A stretch of 12,357 nt of DNA from a bacterium (lineage in GTDB: Bacteria > Ratteibacteria > UBA8468): contig DAOVGU010000043.1 of assembly GCA_030672255.1 (NCBI GenBank), forward strand, positions 1 through 12,357, written 5' to 3'. The notes under the pieces are model-generated. The model was given only the letters and a program-made list of their open reading frames with translations. It was not told the DNA's origin and made no database searches. Every line of letters begins with the position of its first letter. Positions within the stretch are counted from its first letter, which is position 1. Made by a program: the position numbers and the translations under genes. Of the stretch, positions 1 to 6,497 are shown in pieces.

Positions 1-8
1 AGAGCGAA

Positions 9-29
9 AATTTCCTCGCTGGGGAAATT
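9..29. repeat. Short inverted repeat downstream of ptsN
   Basis: Arms AATTTCC (9-15) and GGAAATT (23-29) can form a 7-bp stem with a 7-base loop in the transcript that leaves ptsN. It is followed on the minus strand by only four T residues, so it is at best a weak terminator. It could equally be a fragment of an intergenic repeat. No gene start could be established in the 64 bases beyond ptsN. Confidence 0.35.
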
Positions 30-64
30 AAGCGTGCCGCCTAAGAAATTTCCTGAGTCTCTCC

Positions 65-532
65 TTAAGGGTTTTTCTCATCCTCTTCCTTAATTACCTG
101 GAAGATTGCCCTGGCTTCCCTTTCGCAAGCCTTTAGAGAATTGCGAAAGACCTTATCCTTCAGGAGTCGCGCAATTTTAGCTAAGACCTTAAGATGCACT
201 CCGGTGGCCTCAACTGGTGCTAAAACTAAAAAGATAATATAGACCAGCTCCTCATCTAAGGACTCAAAGTTAACCCCTTTTTGAGAAAGTCCAAAAGCGA
301 TAACAATTTCTCTCACCTGATCGGTCTTGGCATGGGGAACAGCAATTCCCTGACCAATGCCGGTACTACCCAATTTCTCCCTCTCCAGTATTATCTCCAC
401 AATTTTTTCTTTGTCGGTAACCTCCCCCCCTTTCTCTAACAGGGCCACCAATTCCTCTATTACTCCTTCCTTATCGGTGCTCTTTAAATCAGGAATGATT
501 GCTCCTTCCTTCAAAAAATCAATAATTTTCAT
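65..532 (-). CDS. ptsN: PTS EIIA-type phosphocarrier protein, nitrogen-type (PtsN family)
   Basis: This is a 155-residue cytoplasmic EIIA domain of the fructose/nitrogen class. Proteins of this family take a phosphoryl group from a phosphocarrier (NPr/HPr) and act as regulators in PTS-Ntr rather than as sugar transporters. The phospho-acceptor His is visible as H67 in the GIAVPHAK block, and the later LKVLAKIARLL segment is typical of the fold. No EIIB or EIIC domain is attached, which fits a regulatory role. The ATG overlaps the hpf stop as ATGA, and a purine-rich AGAGGAAG precedes it, so the start is secure. hpf next to ptsN is the arrangement found at the rpoN locus of many Gram-negative bacteria, but rpoN is absent here. 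The regulatory target is not inferable from the sequence. Confidence 0.93.
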   Translation of the reverse strand: MKIIDFLKEGAIIPDLKSTDKEGVIEELVALLEKGGEVTDKEKIVEIILEREKLGSTGIGQGIAVPHAKTDQVREIVIAFGLSQKGVNFESLDEELVYIIFLVLAPVEATGVHLKVLAKIARLLKDKVFRNSLKACEREARAIFQVIKEEDEKNP

Positions 533-816
533 CTTCCTCTTTTCTCCTTCTCCTTTCTTAATTGCTTTTCTAGCTTATCCATCACTTTATCGATAGATTG
601 ATAGATCTCTGGACTTGTCTCCTTAGCCACGATGGTTTTCTTCTCAGAGTAAATGATAATTTCGGTGGTCTGCCTATATCCTTCCACATCAAGATTGATT
701 TCAGCGCTGGTATTGTCGAAGTCAAGATACTTTTCTAATCTCTGTATTTTCTTTGTTAAGTAATTGGAGATGGGTTGGCTTAACTTCATCCCGGTACTTC
801 TAATTCTGAATTTCAT
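529..816 (-). CDS. hpf: Ribosome hibernation promoting factor, short form
   Basis: This is a 95-residue protein of the HPF/RaiA (YfiA) family, which binds the 30S decoding region and helps form inactive 100S ribosomes under starvation or stationary phase. It has the family beginning (MKFRIRSTGMKLSQPI), a central beta segment ending in EGYRQTTEIII, and the second helix with IDKVMDKLEKQLRKEKEK. The length and absence of a C-terminal dimerisation domain make it the short form, as in gamma-proteobacteria, not the long form of Firmicutes. It overlaps both neighbours by four bases (ATGA at 813-816 with the spoIID-like gene and at 529-532 with ptsN), so translation is probably coupled. No Shine-Dalgarno precedes its ATG, which is consistent with reinitiation after the upstream stop. 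Confidence 0.93.
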   Translation of the reverse strand: MKFRIRSTGMKLSQPISNYLTKKIQRLEKYLDFDNTSAEINLDVEGYRQTTEIIIYSEKKTIVAKETSPEIYQSIDKVMDKLEKQLRKEKEKRGR

Positions 817-1733
817 TTTAGGATTACTCTCCCAACTTCAGTACCCGGGAAGTAATGCTCTAAGATTTCCTCATAGGAGGCTCCCTCTTCTGCCATTTTC
901 TTAGCCCCCCACTGGGAAAGACCCACCCCATGTCCTGAGCCTTTTCCCTTGAATATCACAAGGTTGTTTTTGATCTTTAGACTGAAAAGGGCGCTGGGAA
1001 AATAGTTTTTATGGGTTTGGTTTAAATGAAGATTCATAATATGACGAAATTCTTTTCCTGTCAATTTATGGTTCCTCCCTTCTCCAAAGGTTATCATCTC
1101 TTTGACTCTTCCCGACTTATCCCTTTTCCGTATTTTTAGATTCTCAATTTTTCCCAGACCAGAGAATTTTTTGGAAAGAGTCTCCAGATCAAAAGTACGA
1201 AACCAGGGATAATACTTTTCAGGACCACAGGAATAATCATGATCATCCACTCCTCGAAGATAAGGCAAATTATCACTGCTTGGCCATACATCCTGAACAT
1301 CAGCCGTATGCCCCCCGGAGCTGGAATGATAAAAGACTCTCGCTAATTTCCCTTGATAAATAACGACTTCTTTTTCTGTGGCTCTTACCGCTTGCAAAAT
1401 TTTAAGGGGGACATCACCACCCTGATAGACCTGGTTAAATATGGAATCATCCAGGCGATAATTTTTCCCTCCATATTTCTCTATCTGATTAAATGTATAG
1501 GTACGAGCTACTACGGCTTGAGCTTTCAGGGCTTCTATAGACCATTTAGAGGAAATCTCACCCTTAAGAACTCCGCAGATATATTCTTCAAGAGGTAACT
1601 CCCTTGTTCTTCTTTCTTTATTTATATAGACCGAAACCTCATAATCTTTATCGGCCGGATAGGAAAAGGACAGTAATGAAGAGAAAACAATAACAAAGAC
1701 GATACCACACTTCTGAAAAAAGGGCAACATCAT
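813..1733 (-). CDS. SpoIID/LytB-family peptidoglycan lytic transglycosylase, exported
   Basis: The predicted protein has an N-terminal hydrophobic segment (about residues 10-26) that should act as a signal peptide, then a full SpoIID domain. Visible blocks are EEYICGVLKGE with the probable catalytic Glu (E59 counting from the ATG at 1733), EALKAQAVVARTY, FYHSSSGGHT, and the C-terminal SGHGVGLSQWGA signature. Family members cleave glycan strands at MurNAc; SpoIID itself works with SpoIIP during engulfment in spore formers. In a diderm with LPS genes a general cell-wall or division role is more likely. A TTG at 1736 immediately after the lptC-like stop could add one residue. The ATG at 1733 is preferred, with an AGAGGAAG-like ribosome site formed by the Glu codons ending the upstream gene. 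It lies where lptA, lptB and rpoN sit in enterobacteria. Confidence 0.9.
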   Translation of the reverse strand: MMLPFFQKCGIVFVIVFSSLLSFSYPADKDYEVSVYINKERRTRELPLEEYICGVLKGEISSKWSIEALKAQAVVARTYTFNQIEKYGGKNYRLDDSIFNQVYQGGDVPLKILQAVRATEKEVVIYQGKLARVFYHSSSGGHTADVQDVWPSSDNLPYLRGVDDHDYSCGPEKYYPWFRTFDLETLSKKFSGLGKIENLKIRKRDKSGRVKEMITFGEGRNHKLTGKEFRHIMNLHLNQTHKNYFPSALFSLKIKNNLVIFKGKGSGHGVGLSQWGAKKMAEEGASYEEILEHYFPGTEVGRVILK

Positions 1734-1736
1734 CAA

Positions 1737-2294
1737 TTATTCTTCCTCTTCTTCCGGAAAAGTAGTCCCCCTCACCTTTCCGGTAACAACAATTTTACCC
1801 TGATCAACAAAATAGCGGATAATTTCCCCCCGGAATTTATTTTTTCCCTGTTGGACAATAGGATTTCCGGTAAGGATTACCACCCTTTCCTTCCCCTCAT
1901 ATACCGCTTTTTCGGAGGTTGATTTAAATACTATTCTCCCCTTTTCGTCCTTCTGGACAATCACAACTTCCTTAGTAGCGGTGAGAGAATTAATTCTCTT
2001 CGTTTGCTCGTCAACAGTGAATTCAGCAACTCCATCTTCAGCTGTCTGCAAAGTAAGAACCTTGCTCTTTCCTGCGCCGATGGTAAGTTTGGGGTTGGTT
2101 ATAGAGGTCTTTTTTCGATCCGGGGAGATCGTCGCAGTTTTCCCTAACACTCTCCATTCCTCCGATTTATCACTATGGGAGAGGGAGAATTTTTCTACTT
2201 TTTCCCCTTCTGAAAAAGAGCGGGAATCTGTAGTGGTCTTCTGCTGGCAAGAAAGGAAAAGGAGAGAAAATATAATAAGGATAAACTTTTTCAT
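1737..2294 (-). CDS. LptC-like lipoprotein with LptA/OstA-like C-terminal region
   Basis: This is a 185-residue protein. An N-terminal signal (residues 2-15) ends in FLSC, so Cys16 is a probable lipid-attachment site, although Phe at -3 is less usual than Leu. Residues 45-72 (EEWRVLGKTATI...) resemble the LptC pattern. The second half (about 128-178) reads like an LptA/OstA repeat, with LTGNP followed by V-x-Q-G and GKIVVTGKV. Such proteins form the beta-jellyroll bridge that carries LPS across the periplasm. Position directly after kdsD and kdsC supports an LPS-transport role, although no lptA or lptB is visible in this window. It ends in five Glu codons whose purines probably serve as ribosome-binding sequence for the spoIID-like gene. 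The ATG overlaps the kdsC stop. Exact family assignment (LptC versus LptA) is less certain than the fold. Confidence 0.78.
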   Translation of the reverse strand: MKKFILIIFSLLFLSCQQKTTTDSRSFSEGEKVEKFSLSHSDKSEEWRVLGKTATISPDRKKTSITNPKLTIGAGKSKVLTLQTAEDGVAEFTVDEQTKRINSLTATKEVVIVQKDEKGRIVFKSTSEKAVYEGKERVVILTGNPIVQQGKNKFRGEIIRYFVDQGKIVVTGKVRGTTFPEEEEE

Positions 2295-2833
2295 CTTTGG
2301 ATTTGGGAGAAAAATTCTTTTATTGCTTTTTTATGTTTTCTCTGGCTCTTTAAGATAAAGGTGACCACTTCTCTCACCGCTCCCTTCCCACCTAATTGTT
2401 TAGTAATGTAAATGGCCATTCTCTTAACCTCAGCCGGAGCATTGGGAACAGTGGCTGAAAGACCCACCTTTTTTAAAACAGGAATATCGGCTAAATCATC
2501 TCCAATATAGGCAATCTCTTCGGCACTCAGTTTATACTTTTTAAGAAGTTTATCAAGGATGGCTCCTTTATTTAAAATCCCCTGATAGAGCTCAGTTACA
2601 CCCATCTCCTTAGCTCTTTTTTCTGTAGCCGAAGAATATTTAGCGGTAATAATTCCAGTTTTGATACCTGCAAACCTCAAGAGAACCATCCCCACACCGT
2701 CGGTGACATTGAAAACCTTTGCTTCCATTCCATTATTTCCATAAATTAGAGAACCATTGGTAAGAACTCCGTCGACATCGGTCAAGAACAACCTTATTTT
2801 CCTCGCACGTTTTTGCAGATTTGCCTTCTTCAT
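2291..2833 (-). CDS. kdsC: 3-deoxy-D-manno-octulosonate 8-phosphate phosphatase (KdsC), HAD family
   Basis: This 180-residue HAD-superfamily C0-type phosphatase converts KDO 8-phosphate to KDO, the third step of KDO formation in the cytoplasm. Motif I is LFLTDVDGVLTNG with D19 (nucleophile) and D21. Motif IV is YIGDDLADIPVL (D112, D113, D116). The tail LGGKGAVREV is characteristic of KdsC and distinguishes it from general HAD enzymes. The motif II region reads IITAKYSSAT where most KdsC proteins have a TGR-S block, so Gly and Arg are replaced by Ala and Lys, a mild deviation. It follows kdsD after a 75-base gap filled with a double hairpin and overlaps the lptC-like gene. No clear Shine-Dalgarno is seen: the bases before its ATG belong to the repeat hairpin. 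Confidence 0.93.
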   Translation of the reverse strand: MKKANLQKRARKIRLFLTDVDGVLTNGSLIYGNNGMEAKVFNVTDGVGMVLLRFAGIKTGIITAKYSSATEKRAKEMGVTELYQGILNKGAILDKLLKKYKLSAEEIAYIGDDLADIPVLKKVGLSATVPNAPAEVKRMAIYITKQLGGKGAVREVVTFILKSQRKHKKAIKEFFSQIQR

Positions 2834-2840
2834 GAACTTA

Positions 2841-2902
2841 GCCGAGCAAGCTCGGCAACTACATATTTATTTTGTTTATGTAGTGGCAAAGCTTGCTTTG
2901 CC
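2841..2902. repeat. REP-like pair: two inverted GTAG-foot hairpins (BIME-type)
   Basis: Two hairpins face each other. Hairpin one is GCCGAG-CAAG-CTCGGC (2841-2856) with GTAG at its foot on the minus strand (2862-2859). Hairpin two is GGCAAAG-CTTG-CTTTGCC (2885-2902) with GTAG on the plus strand (2880-2883). Between them, ACTACATA (2858-2865) and TATGTAGT (2877-2884) are perfect inverted 8-mers around an 11-base AT-rich core. The loops are the same but the stems differ. A GTAG tetranucleotide at the base of a palindrome is the known hallmark of REP elements recognised by TnpA-REP (RAYT) enzymes. In the operon transcript it could act as an mRNA-stabilising or punctuating structure between kdsD and kdsC. 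Confidence 0.75.
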
Positions 2903-2908
2903 TTATAA

Positions 2909-3898
2909 TTAGTATTCAAGCCGCAGGTCCTTTCTTCCCAAAAGATCATGTAGATGCACAATCCCGATTGGTTTTCTTCGACTATTGATTATGGCAAGGG
3001 CGGTGATTGCTCTTTTTTCCATTGTTGTTATCGCCTGAGCCGCTAAAGCTTCCTTTCCAATGGTTAAGGGATTTTTGGTCATACAGTCGGTGACCTTCGC
3101 CTCATGCACATCAGGCCCTTTAATTAGCAGTCTTCGCAGGTCGCCATCGGTAATAATGCCAGTCAATCTCTCTTTCTTATCAACGATTAGAGTGAAACCA
3201 AAACCTTTATTATTAATTTCCACAATAGCCTCTTTTAGGGAGGCGGTAATGGAAACAATAGGCATCCTTTTGCCCGTATGCATCACATCCTTTACCCGAA
3301 ACAATAAACGCTTTCCTAAGTTTCCCCCGGGATGATAGAGAGCAAAATCCTTCCTCGAGACCCCCTTTTTTTCTATAAGAGCCATCGCAAGAGCATCACC
3401 CATAGCTAAAATTGCGGTAGTGCTTGTGGTAGGAACAAGCCCAAAAGGGCAAGCCTCCCTTTCTACTCCAACATTCAAGACCACCTCACTTGCTCTCGCC
3501 AATCGCGAGGAGCTATCCCCGGTTAATCCAATAATTTTGACACCGGTCCTTTTGAGGTAAGGCAGAATCTTGATAATCTCTTCTGTCTCCCCGGAATTGG
3601 AGATCGCCAAAAGCAGATCATCCTTAATTATCATTCCCAGATCGCCATGGATAGCCTCTCCCGGGTGAAGAAAAAGGGAGGGGGTGCCCGTACTGGCTAA
3701 GGTGGCAGCAATCTTTCTCCCAATAATACCGCTTTTCCCCATTCCCGTAACAACAACCCTGCCTTTGCAGGAAGCCAGAAGGTTGACCGCCCTGATAAAT
3801 CTTCTATCAATTCTGGGGATAAGGGAATAAAGCGCTTTCGCCTCCAGACGAATGACCTCTTTGGCTAACTTTAGAGGACTGCTGTTGTTGACTTTCAT
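2909..3898 (-). CDS. kdsD: D-arabinose 5-phosphate isomerase (KdsD/KpsF family)
   Basis: This 329-residue cytoplasmic enzyme interconverts ribulose 5-phosphate and arabinose 5-phosphate, the first committed step toward KDO. The SIS domain occupies about residues 35-185, and two CBS domains follow (about 204-262 and 270-325), the standard full-length arrangement. Residues equivalent to the E. coli KdsD active site appear conserved: K55 in GMGKSG, E104 in SNSGETEE, E148 in EREAC and H189 in LYHPGG. The ATG is preceded by a strong GGAGGGGG with a 7-base spacer, one of the few clear Shine-Dalgarno sites here, but that site is buried in an inverted repeat. It lies 53 bases after kdsA and 75 bases before kdsC, so the pathway genes are contiguous. 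The CBS tandem may bind a regulatory ligand; none can be named. Confidence 0.94.
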   Translation of the reverse strand: MKVNNSSPLKLAKEVIRLEAKALYSLIPRIDRRFIRAVNLLASCKGRVVVTGMGKSGIIGRKIAATLASTGTPSLFLHPGEAIHGDLGMIIKDDLLLAISNSGETEEIIKILPYLKRTGVKIIGLTGDSSSRLARASEVVLNVGVEREACPFGLVPTTSTTAILAMGDALAMALIEKKGVSRKDFALYHPGGNLGKRLLFRVKDVMHTGKRMPIVSITASLKEAIVEINNKGFGFTLIVDKKERLTGIITDGDLRRLLIKGPDVHEAKVTDCMTKNPLTIGKEALAAQAITTMEKRAITALAIINSRRKPIGIVHLHDLLGRKDLRLEY

Positions 3899-3906
3899 AT
3901 TTTAAC

Positions 3907-3945
3907 CCCCTCCCTTCCCTCAAGGGGAGGGGATAGAAGGGAGGG
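3907..3945. repeat. C/G-rich inverted repeat overlapping the kdsD ribosome-binding site
   Basis: On the plus strand CCCTCCCTTC (3908-3917) pairs with GAAGGGAGGG (3936-3945) to form a perfect 10-bp stem. A competing partner is GGGAGGGG (3925-3932), which pairs with CCCCTCCC (3907-3914). In the minus-strand mRNA the purine arm contains the kdsD Shine-Dalgarno, and both pyrimidine arms lie upstream of it, so the site can be masked in either fold. CCCTCCC-type intergenic repeats of this look recur in many environmental genomes. Regulation is inference only. Confidence 0.6.
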
Positions 3946-3951
3946 TGTTGG

Positions 3952-4776
3952 TTACGAAGTTTTCTTGATTAATTTGTCAATTTTCTTTACTACCTTGAGT
4001 AAGCCGGGCAGGTCCTTTAAGGCTAACATATTTGGTCCATCACAAAGTGCATCTCTTGGATTTTTATGCACCTCCAAAAACAGACCATCGCAACCAACTG
4101 CCACCGCTGCCTGGGCTAAATAAGGGACAAACTCAGAGGCTCCAGAAGAGAAAGGAGCATCTCCGGCCGGATACTGAACAGAATGTGTGGCATCAAAGAT
4201 CACCGGGTAGCCGAACTTTCGCATAATCGGAAGAGCCCTAAAATCTGAAACCAGATTATGGTAACCAAAAAAAGTCCCCCTTTCGGTAATAAGAATATTT
4301 CTATTTCCGGTGGAGATTACTTTTCCAATAATATTTTTTACTGCCCAGGGAGAGAGAAACTGCCCCTTTTTAATATTGATTACCTTTCCCGTTGAGGCTG
4401 CTTCCAGGATAAGGTCGGTCTGCCGAGAAAGCAATGCCGGAATCTGAATGACATCAAGGATCTTGGCTGCCTCATCAATATCATGCCTGCAGTGAACATC
4501 GGAAAGGACAGGGATTTGTAATTTTTGTTTAATTTGAAAAAGAATTTCCAACCCTTTTTTTAAACCAGGACCACGATAGGAATTAAGAGAAGTCCTATTT
4601 GCCTTATCATAGGAGGATTTAAAGATAAAAGGAATCTTTAATTTTTCCGTTATTTCCTTTAGCCTTTCTGCTACCTCAAAGGTGATTTTCTTCCCTTCAA
4701 TAACACAGGGACCCGCAATAAGGCAGAAAGGATTTTTACCCCCAATCTTGATATTTTTAACTTTAACTATTCTCAC
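3952..4776 (-). CDS. kdsA: KDO-8-phosphate synthase, metal-dependent class
   Basis: This 274-residue class I DAHP/KDO8P synthase condenses phosphoenolpyruvate with arabinose 5-phosphate to give KDO 8-phosphate. KANRTSLNSYRGPG (about 58-71) is the KDO8P-type substrate motif. The residues of the metal-dependent class, as known from Aquifex aeolicus, are all visible: C24 in AGPCVIE, H198 in DATHSVQ, E235 in FLEVH and D246 in LCDGP. Enzymes of the metal-independent class have Asn where C24 is. The start is GTG (4774-4776), nine bases after the infB stop; the nearest purine-rich site is AAAGAGG within the infB tail, rather far upstream. Close packing to infB suggests co-transcription. Downstream the kdsD and kdsC products supply its substrate and use its product. 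Confidence 0.95.
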   Translation of the reverse strand: MRIVKVKNIKIGGKNPFCLIAGPCVIEGKKITFEVAERLKEITEKLKIPFIFKSSYDKANRTSLNSYRGPGLKKGLEILFQIKQKLQIPVLSDVHCRHDIDEAAKILDVIQIPALLSRQTDLILEAASTGKVINIKKGQFLSPWAVKNIIGKVISTGNRNILITERGTFFGYHNLVSDFRALPIMRKFGYPVIFDATHSVQYPAGDAPFSSGASEFVPYLAQAAVAVGCDGLFLEVHKNPRDALCDGPNMLALKDLPGLLKVVKKIDKLIKKTS

Positions 4777-4785
4777 GCTGAAGAA

Positions 4786-6483
4786 TTATACCTCTTTAAC
4801 AATCTTCCTTATCTGGTAAATCTGAAAAAGATCCCCTGCCTTGAAATCATTAAAATCTTCTAATTGGATTCCGCATTCGTGGTTTGTTGCCACCTCTTTG
4901 ACATTATCCTTGAAGCGCCGCAGAGAACTCATCCTTCCCTGATGAATAATCTTTCCTTCTCTCATAAGCCGGACCTTGCCACCTCTGAGAACCTTTCCTT
5001 TAGTAACCAGGCAGCCGGCAACCGCCCGACCATTGGAGAGGGTGAAGATCCGGCGAATCTCTGCCTCTCCAATAGTTTCTTCTATCTCCTTTGGCTTAAG
5101 GAGACCACTAATAGCTTTTTTAACATCGTCAATCACATCATAGATAAGCCGATATGTTCTCAAGTCTATTCCTTCCCTTTTGGCCAATTCTTTCATTTTA
5201 GTTTCGAGAGGGATATTGAACCCGATAATGATTGCATTACTCGCCGAGGCGAGCATAATATCGGATTCATTAATTCCACCGGTAGCCTGGTGGATGATAT
5301 TTATTTCAATCTCCTGGACTTTTAGTTTTTTCAAAGATTCGCTTACCGCCTCGACCGAACCAACTACATCCCCCTTAATAATCAACTTCAGTTCGTTTCT
5401 CTGCTCTTTTTTAATTTCCCCGAAGAACTCCTCCAGGGTAACGCGAGCCGGTGCTCTTCTTTTTAATTCTTTTTGCGCAGGCAATTTTTTCTTCTCAATA
5501 ATTTCTTTTGATGTTGAATCTACTACCCTAAAAGCGTCACCGGGTAAAGGAAGAGATTCAGCGCCAAGAATCTTTATCGGTGTAGAGGGCCCTGCTTCCT
5601 TCAAATTCTTTCCCTCCTCATTAATCAATGCTCTTACCCTGCCAAAAGTACCTCCGGCAATAAAATTATCTCCAACTTTAATTGTTCCATCCTTCACAAT
5701 AACGCTAATGCTCTTGCCTTCTCTCTTATCCATCTTTGCTTCAATGATTGCGCCTTCTCCTGATTTCTTGGGGTCAGCCTTTAATTCAAGCATCTCTGTT
5801 TCTAAATGTAACATCTCCAATAGCTTTTTAATCCCAGCCCCTGTCTTGGCAGAGGTCTCTACAAAGATGGTCTTACCGCCCCACTCCTCAGGGGCAAGAT
5901 CTAATTTTGCCAATTCCTTCTTTATCGCTTCGATATTGGTATTGGATTTATCTATCTTATTGATCGCTACGACAACAGGAACTTTTGCCTCTCTGCAGTG
6001 GTCGATTGCCTCAACCGTTTGGGGCATTACTCCGTCATCAGCAGCGACAACAAGCAGGACCAAATCTGTTACCTGGGCCCCTCGGGCGCGCATTGCGGCA
6101 AAGGCCTCATGTCCTGGTGTGTCCAGAAAGACTAGTTCTCTTTCATTCACTTTGGCCCGATAAGCGCCAATATGCTGAGTTATTTCCCCATACTCGGCTG
6201 CTATCAGCCGGCTCTCTCTGATGGTATCTAAAATAGAGGTCTTGCCATGGTCTACATGACCCATCAGAGTGATGATCGGGGCTCGGGGAACAAAAGAGGA
6301 GAGCTCTCGTCCTGTGGACGAGATGGGGGGTTTTTTTTCTTTGAAATGAGAAGAAATCCTCTCAATATTTCCCGTTGAAAGGGAGCTGGCAGCAACCTTC
6401 CCTTTAATCCCTAACTCTTTCATAATTTTTAAGAGAATTCTGCTTGAGACCTTTTTTTTCTTTGCTAATTCGTAAACCCTCAT
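4786..6483 (-). CDS. infB: Translation initiation factor IF-2, compact form
   Basis: IF-2 is a GTPase that places initiator tRNA on the 30S subunit and promotes subunit joining. The ATG at 6483 (MRVYELAKKKKVSS) gives 565 residues, with a single short N-terminal IF2_N domain (about 1-50) before the G domain. G motifs are GHVDHGKT (75-82), DTPG (121-124), NKID (175-178) and SAK (211-213), followed by domains II, III and IV. E. coli IF-2 has several hundred residues before the G domain, so this is a minimal version. An in-frame GTG at 6501 would add six residues, but those codons come partly from the adjoining CACAGAT repeat and are unlike the usual IF-2 beginning. Neither start has a good Shine-Dalgarno. 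The gene follows nusA, as in most bacteria, but a 200-base repeat composite separates them. Confidence 0.95.
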   Translation of the reverse strand: MRVYELAKKKKVSSRILLKIMKELGIKGKVAASSLSTGNIERISSHFKEKKPPISSTGRELSSFVPRAPIITLMGHVDHGKTSILDTIRESRLIAAEYGEITQHIGAYRAKVNERELVFLDTPGHEAFAAMRARGAQVTDLVLLVVAADDGVMPQTVEAIDHCREAKVPVVVAINKIDKSNTNIEAIKKELAKLDLAPEEWGGKTIFVETSAKTGAGIKKLLEMLHLETEMLELKADPKKSGEGAIIEAKMDKREGKSISVIVKDGTIKVGDNFIAGGTFGRVRALINEEGKNLKEAGPSTPIKILGAESLPLPGDAFRVVDSTSKEIIEKKKLPAQKELKRRAPARVTLEEFFGEIKKEQRNELKLIIKGDVVGSVEAVSESLKKLKVQEIEINIIHQATGGINESDIMLASASNAIIIGFNIPLETKMKELAKREGIDLRTYRLIYDVIDDVKKAISGLLKPKEIEETIGEAEIRRIFTLSNGRAVAGCLVTKGKVLRGGKVRLMREGKIIHQGRMSSLRRFKDNVKEVATNHECGIQLEDFNDFKAGDLFQIYQIRKIVKEV

Positions 6484-6497
6484 TTTTCTATTTTTAT

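Noticed and set aside
28..81. Possible next gene after ptsN starting at an ATG overlapping its end (MRKTLKERL...)
   Set aside because: The frame closes after 17 codons. Another frame reads on to the left edge but has no ATG, GTG or TTG start in view. A frameshifted or distant gene cannot be supported from 64 bases.
813..1736. Evidence for endospore formation from SpoIID plus FtsK/SpoIIIE
   Set aside because: SpoIID-domain proteins and FtsK occur widely in non-spore-forming diderms, and no other sporulation gene is present here.
5180..6163. Plus-strand open frame of 327 codons opposite infB
   Set aside because: It is antisense to the conserved G domain and later domains of IF-2, its product looks like low-complexity Ser/Ile-rich translation, and no ribosome site or homology is recognisable. 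It is a shadow of infB.
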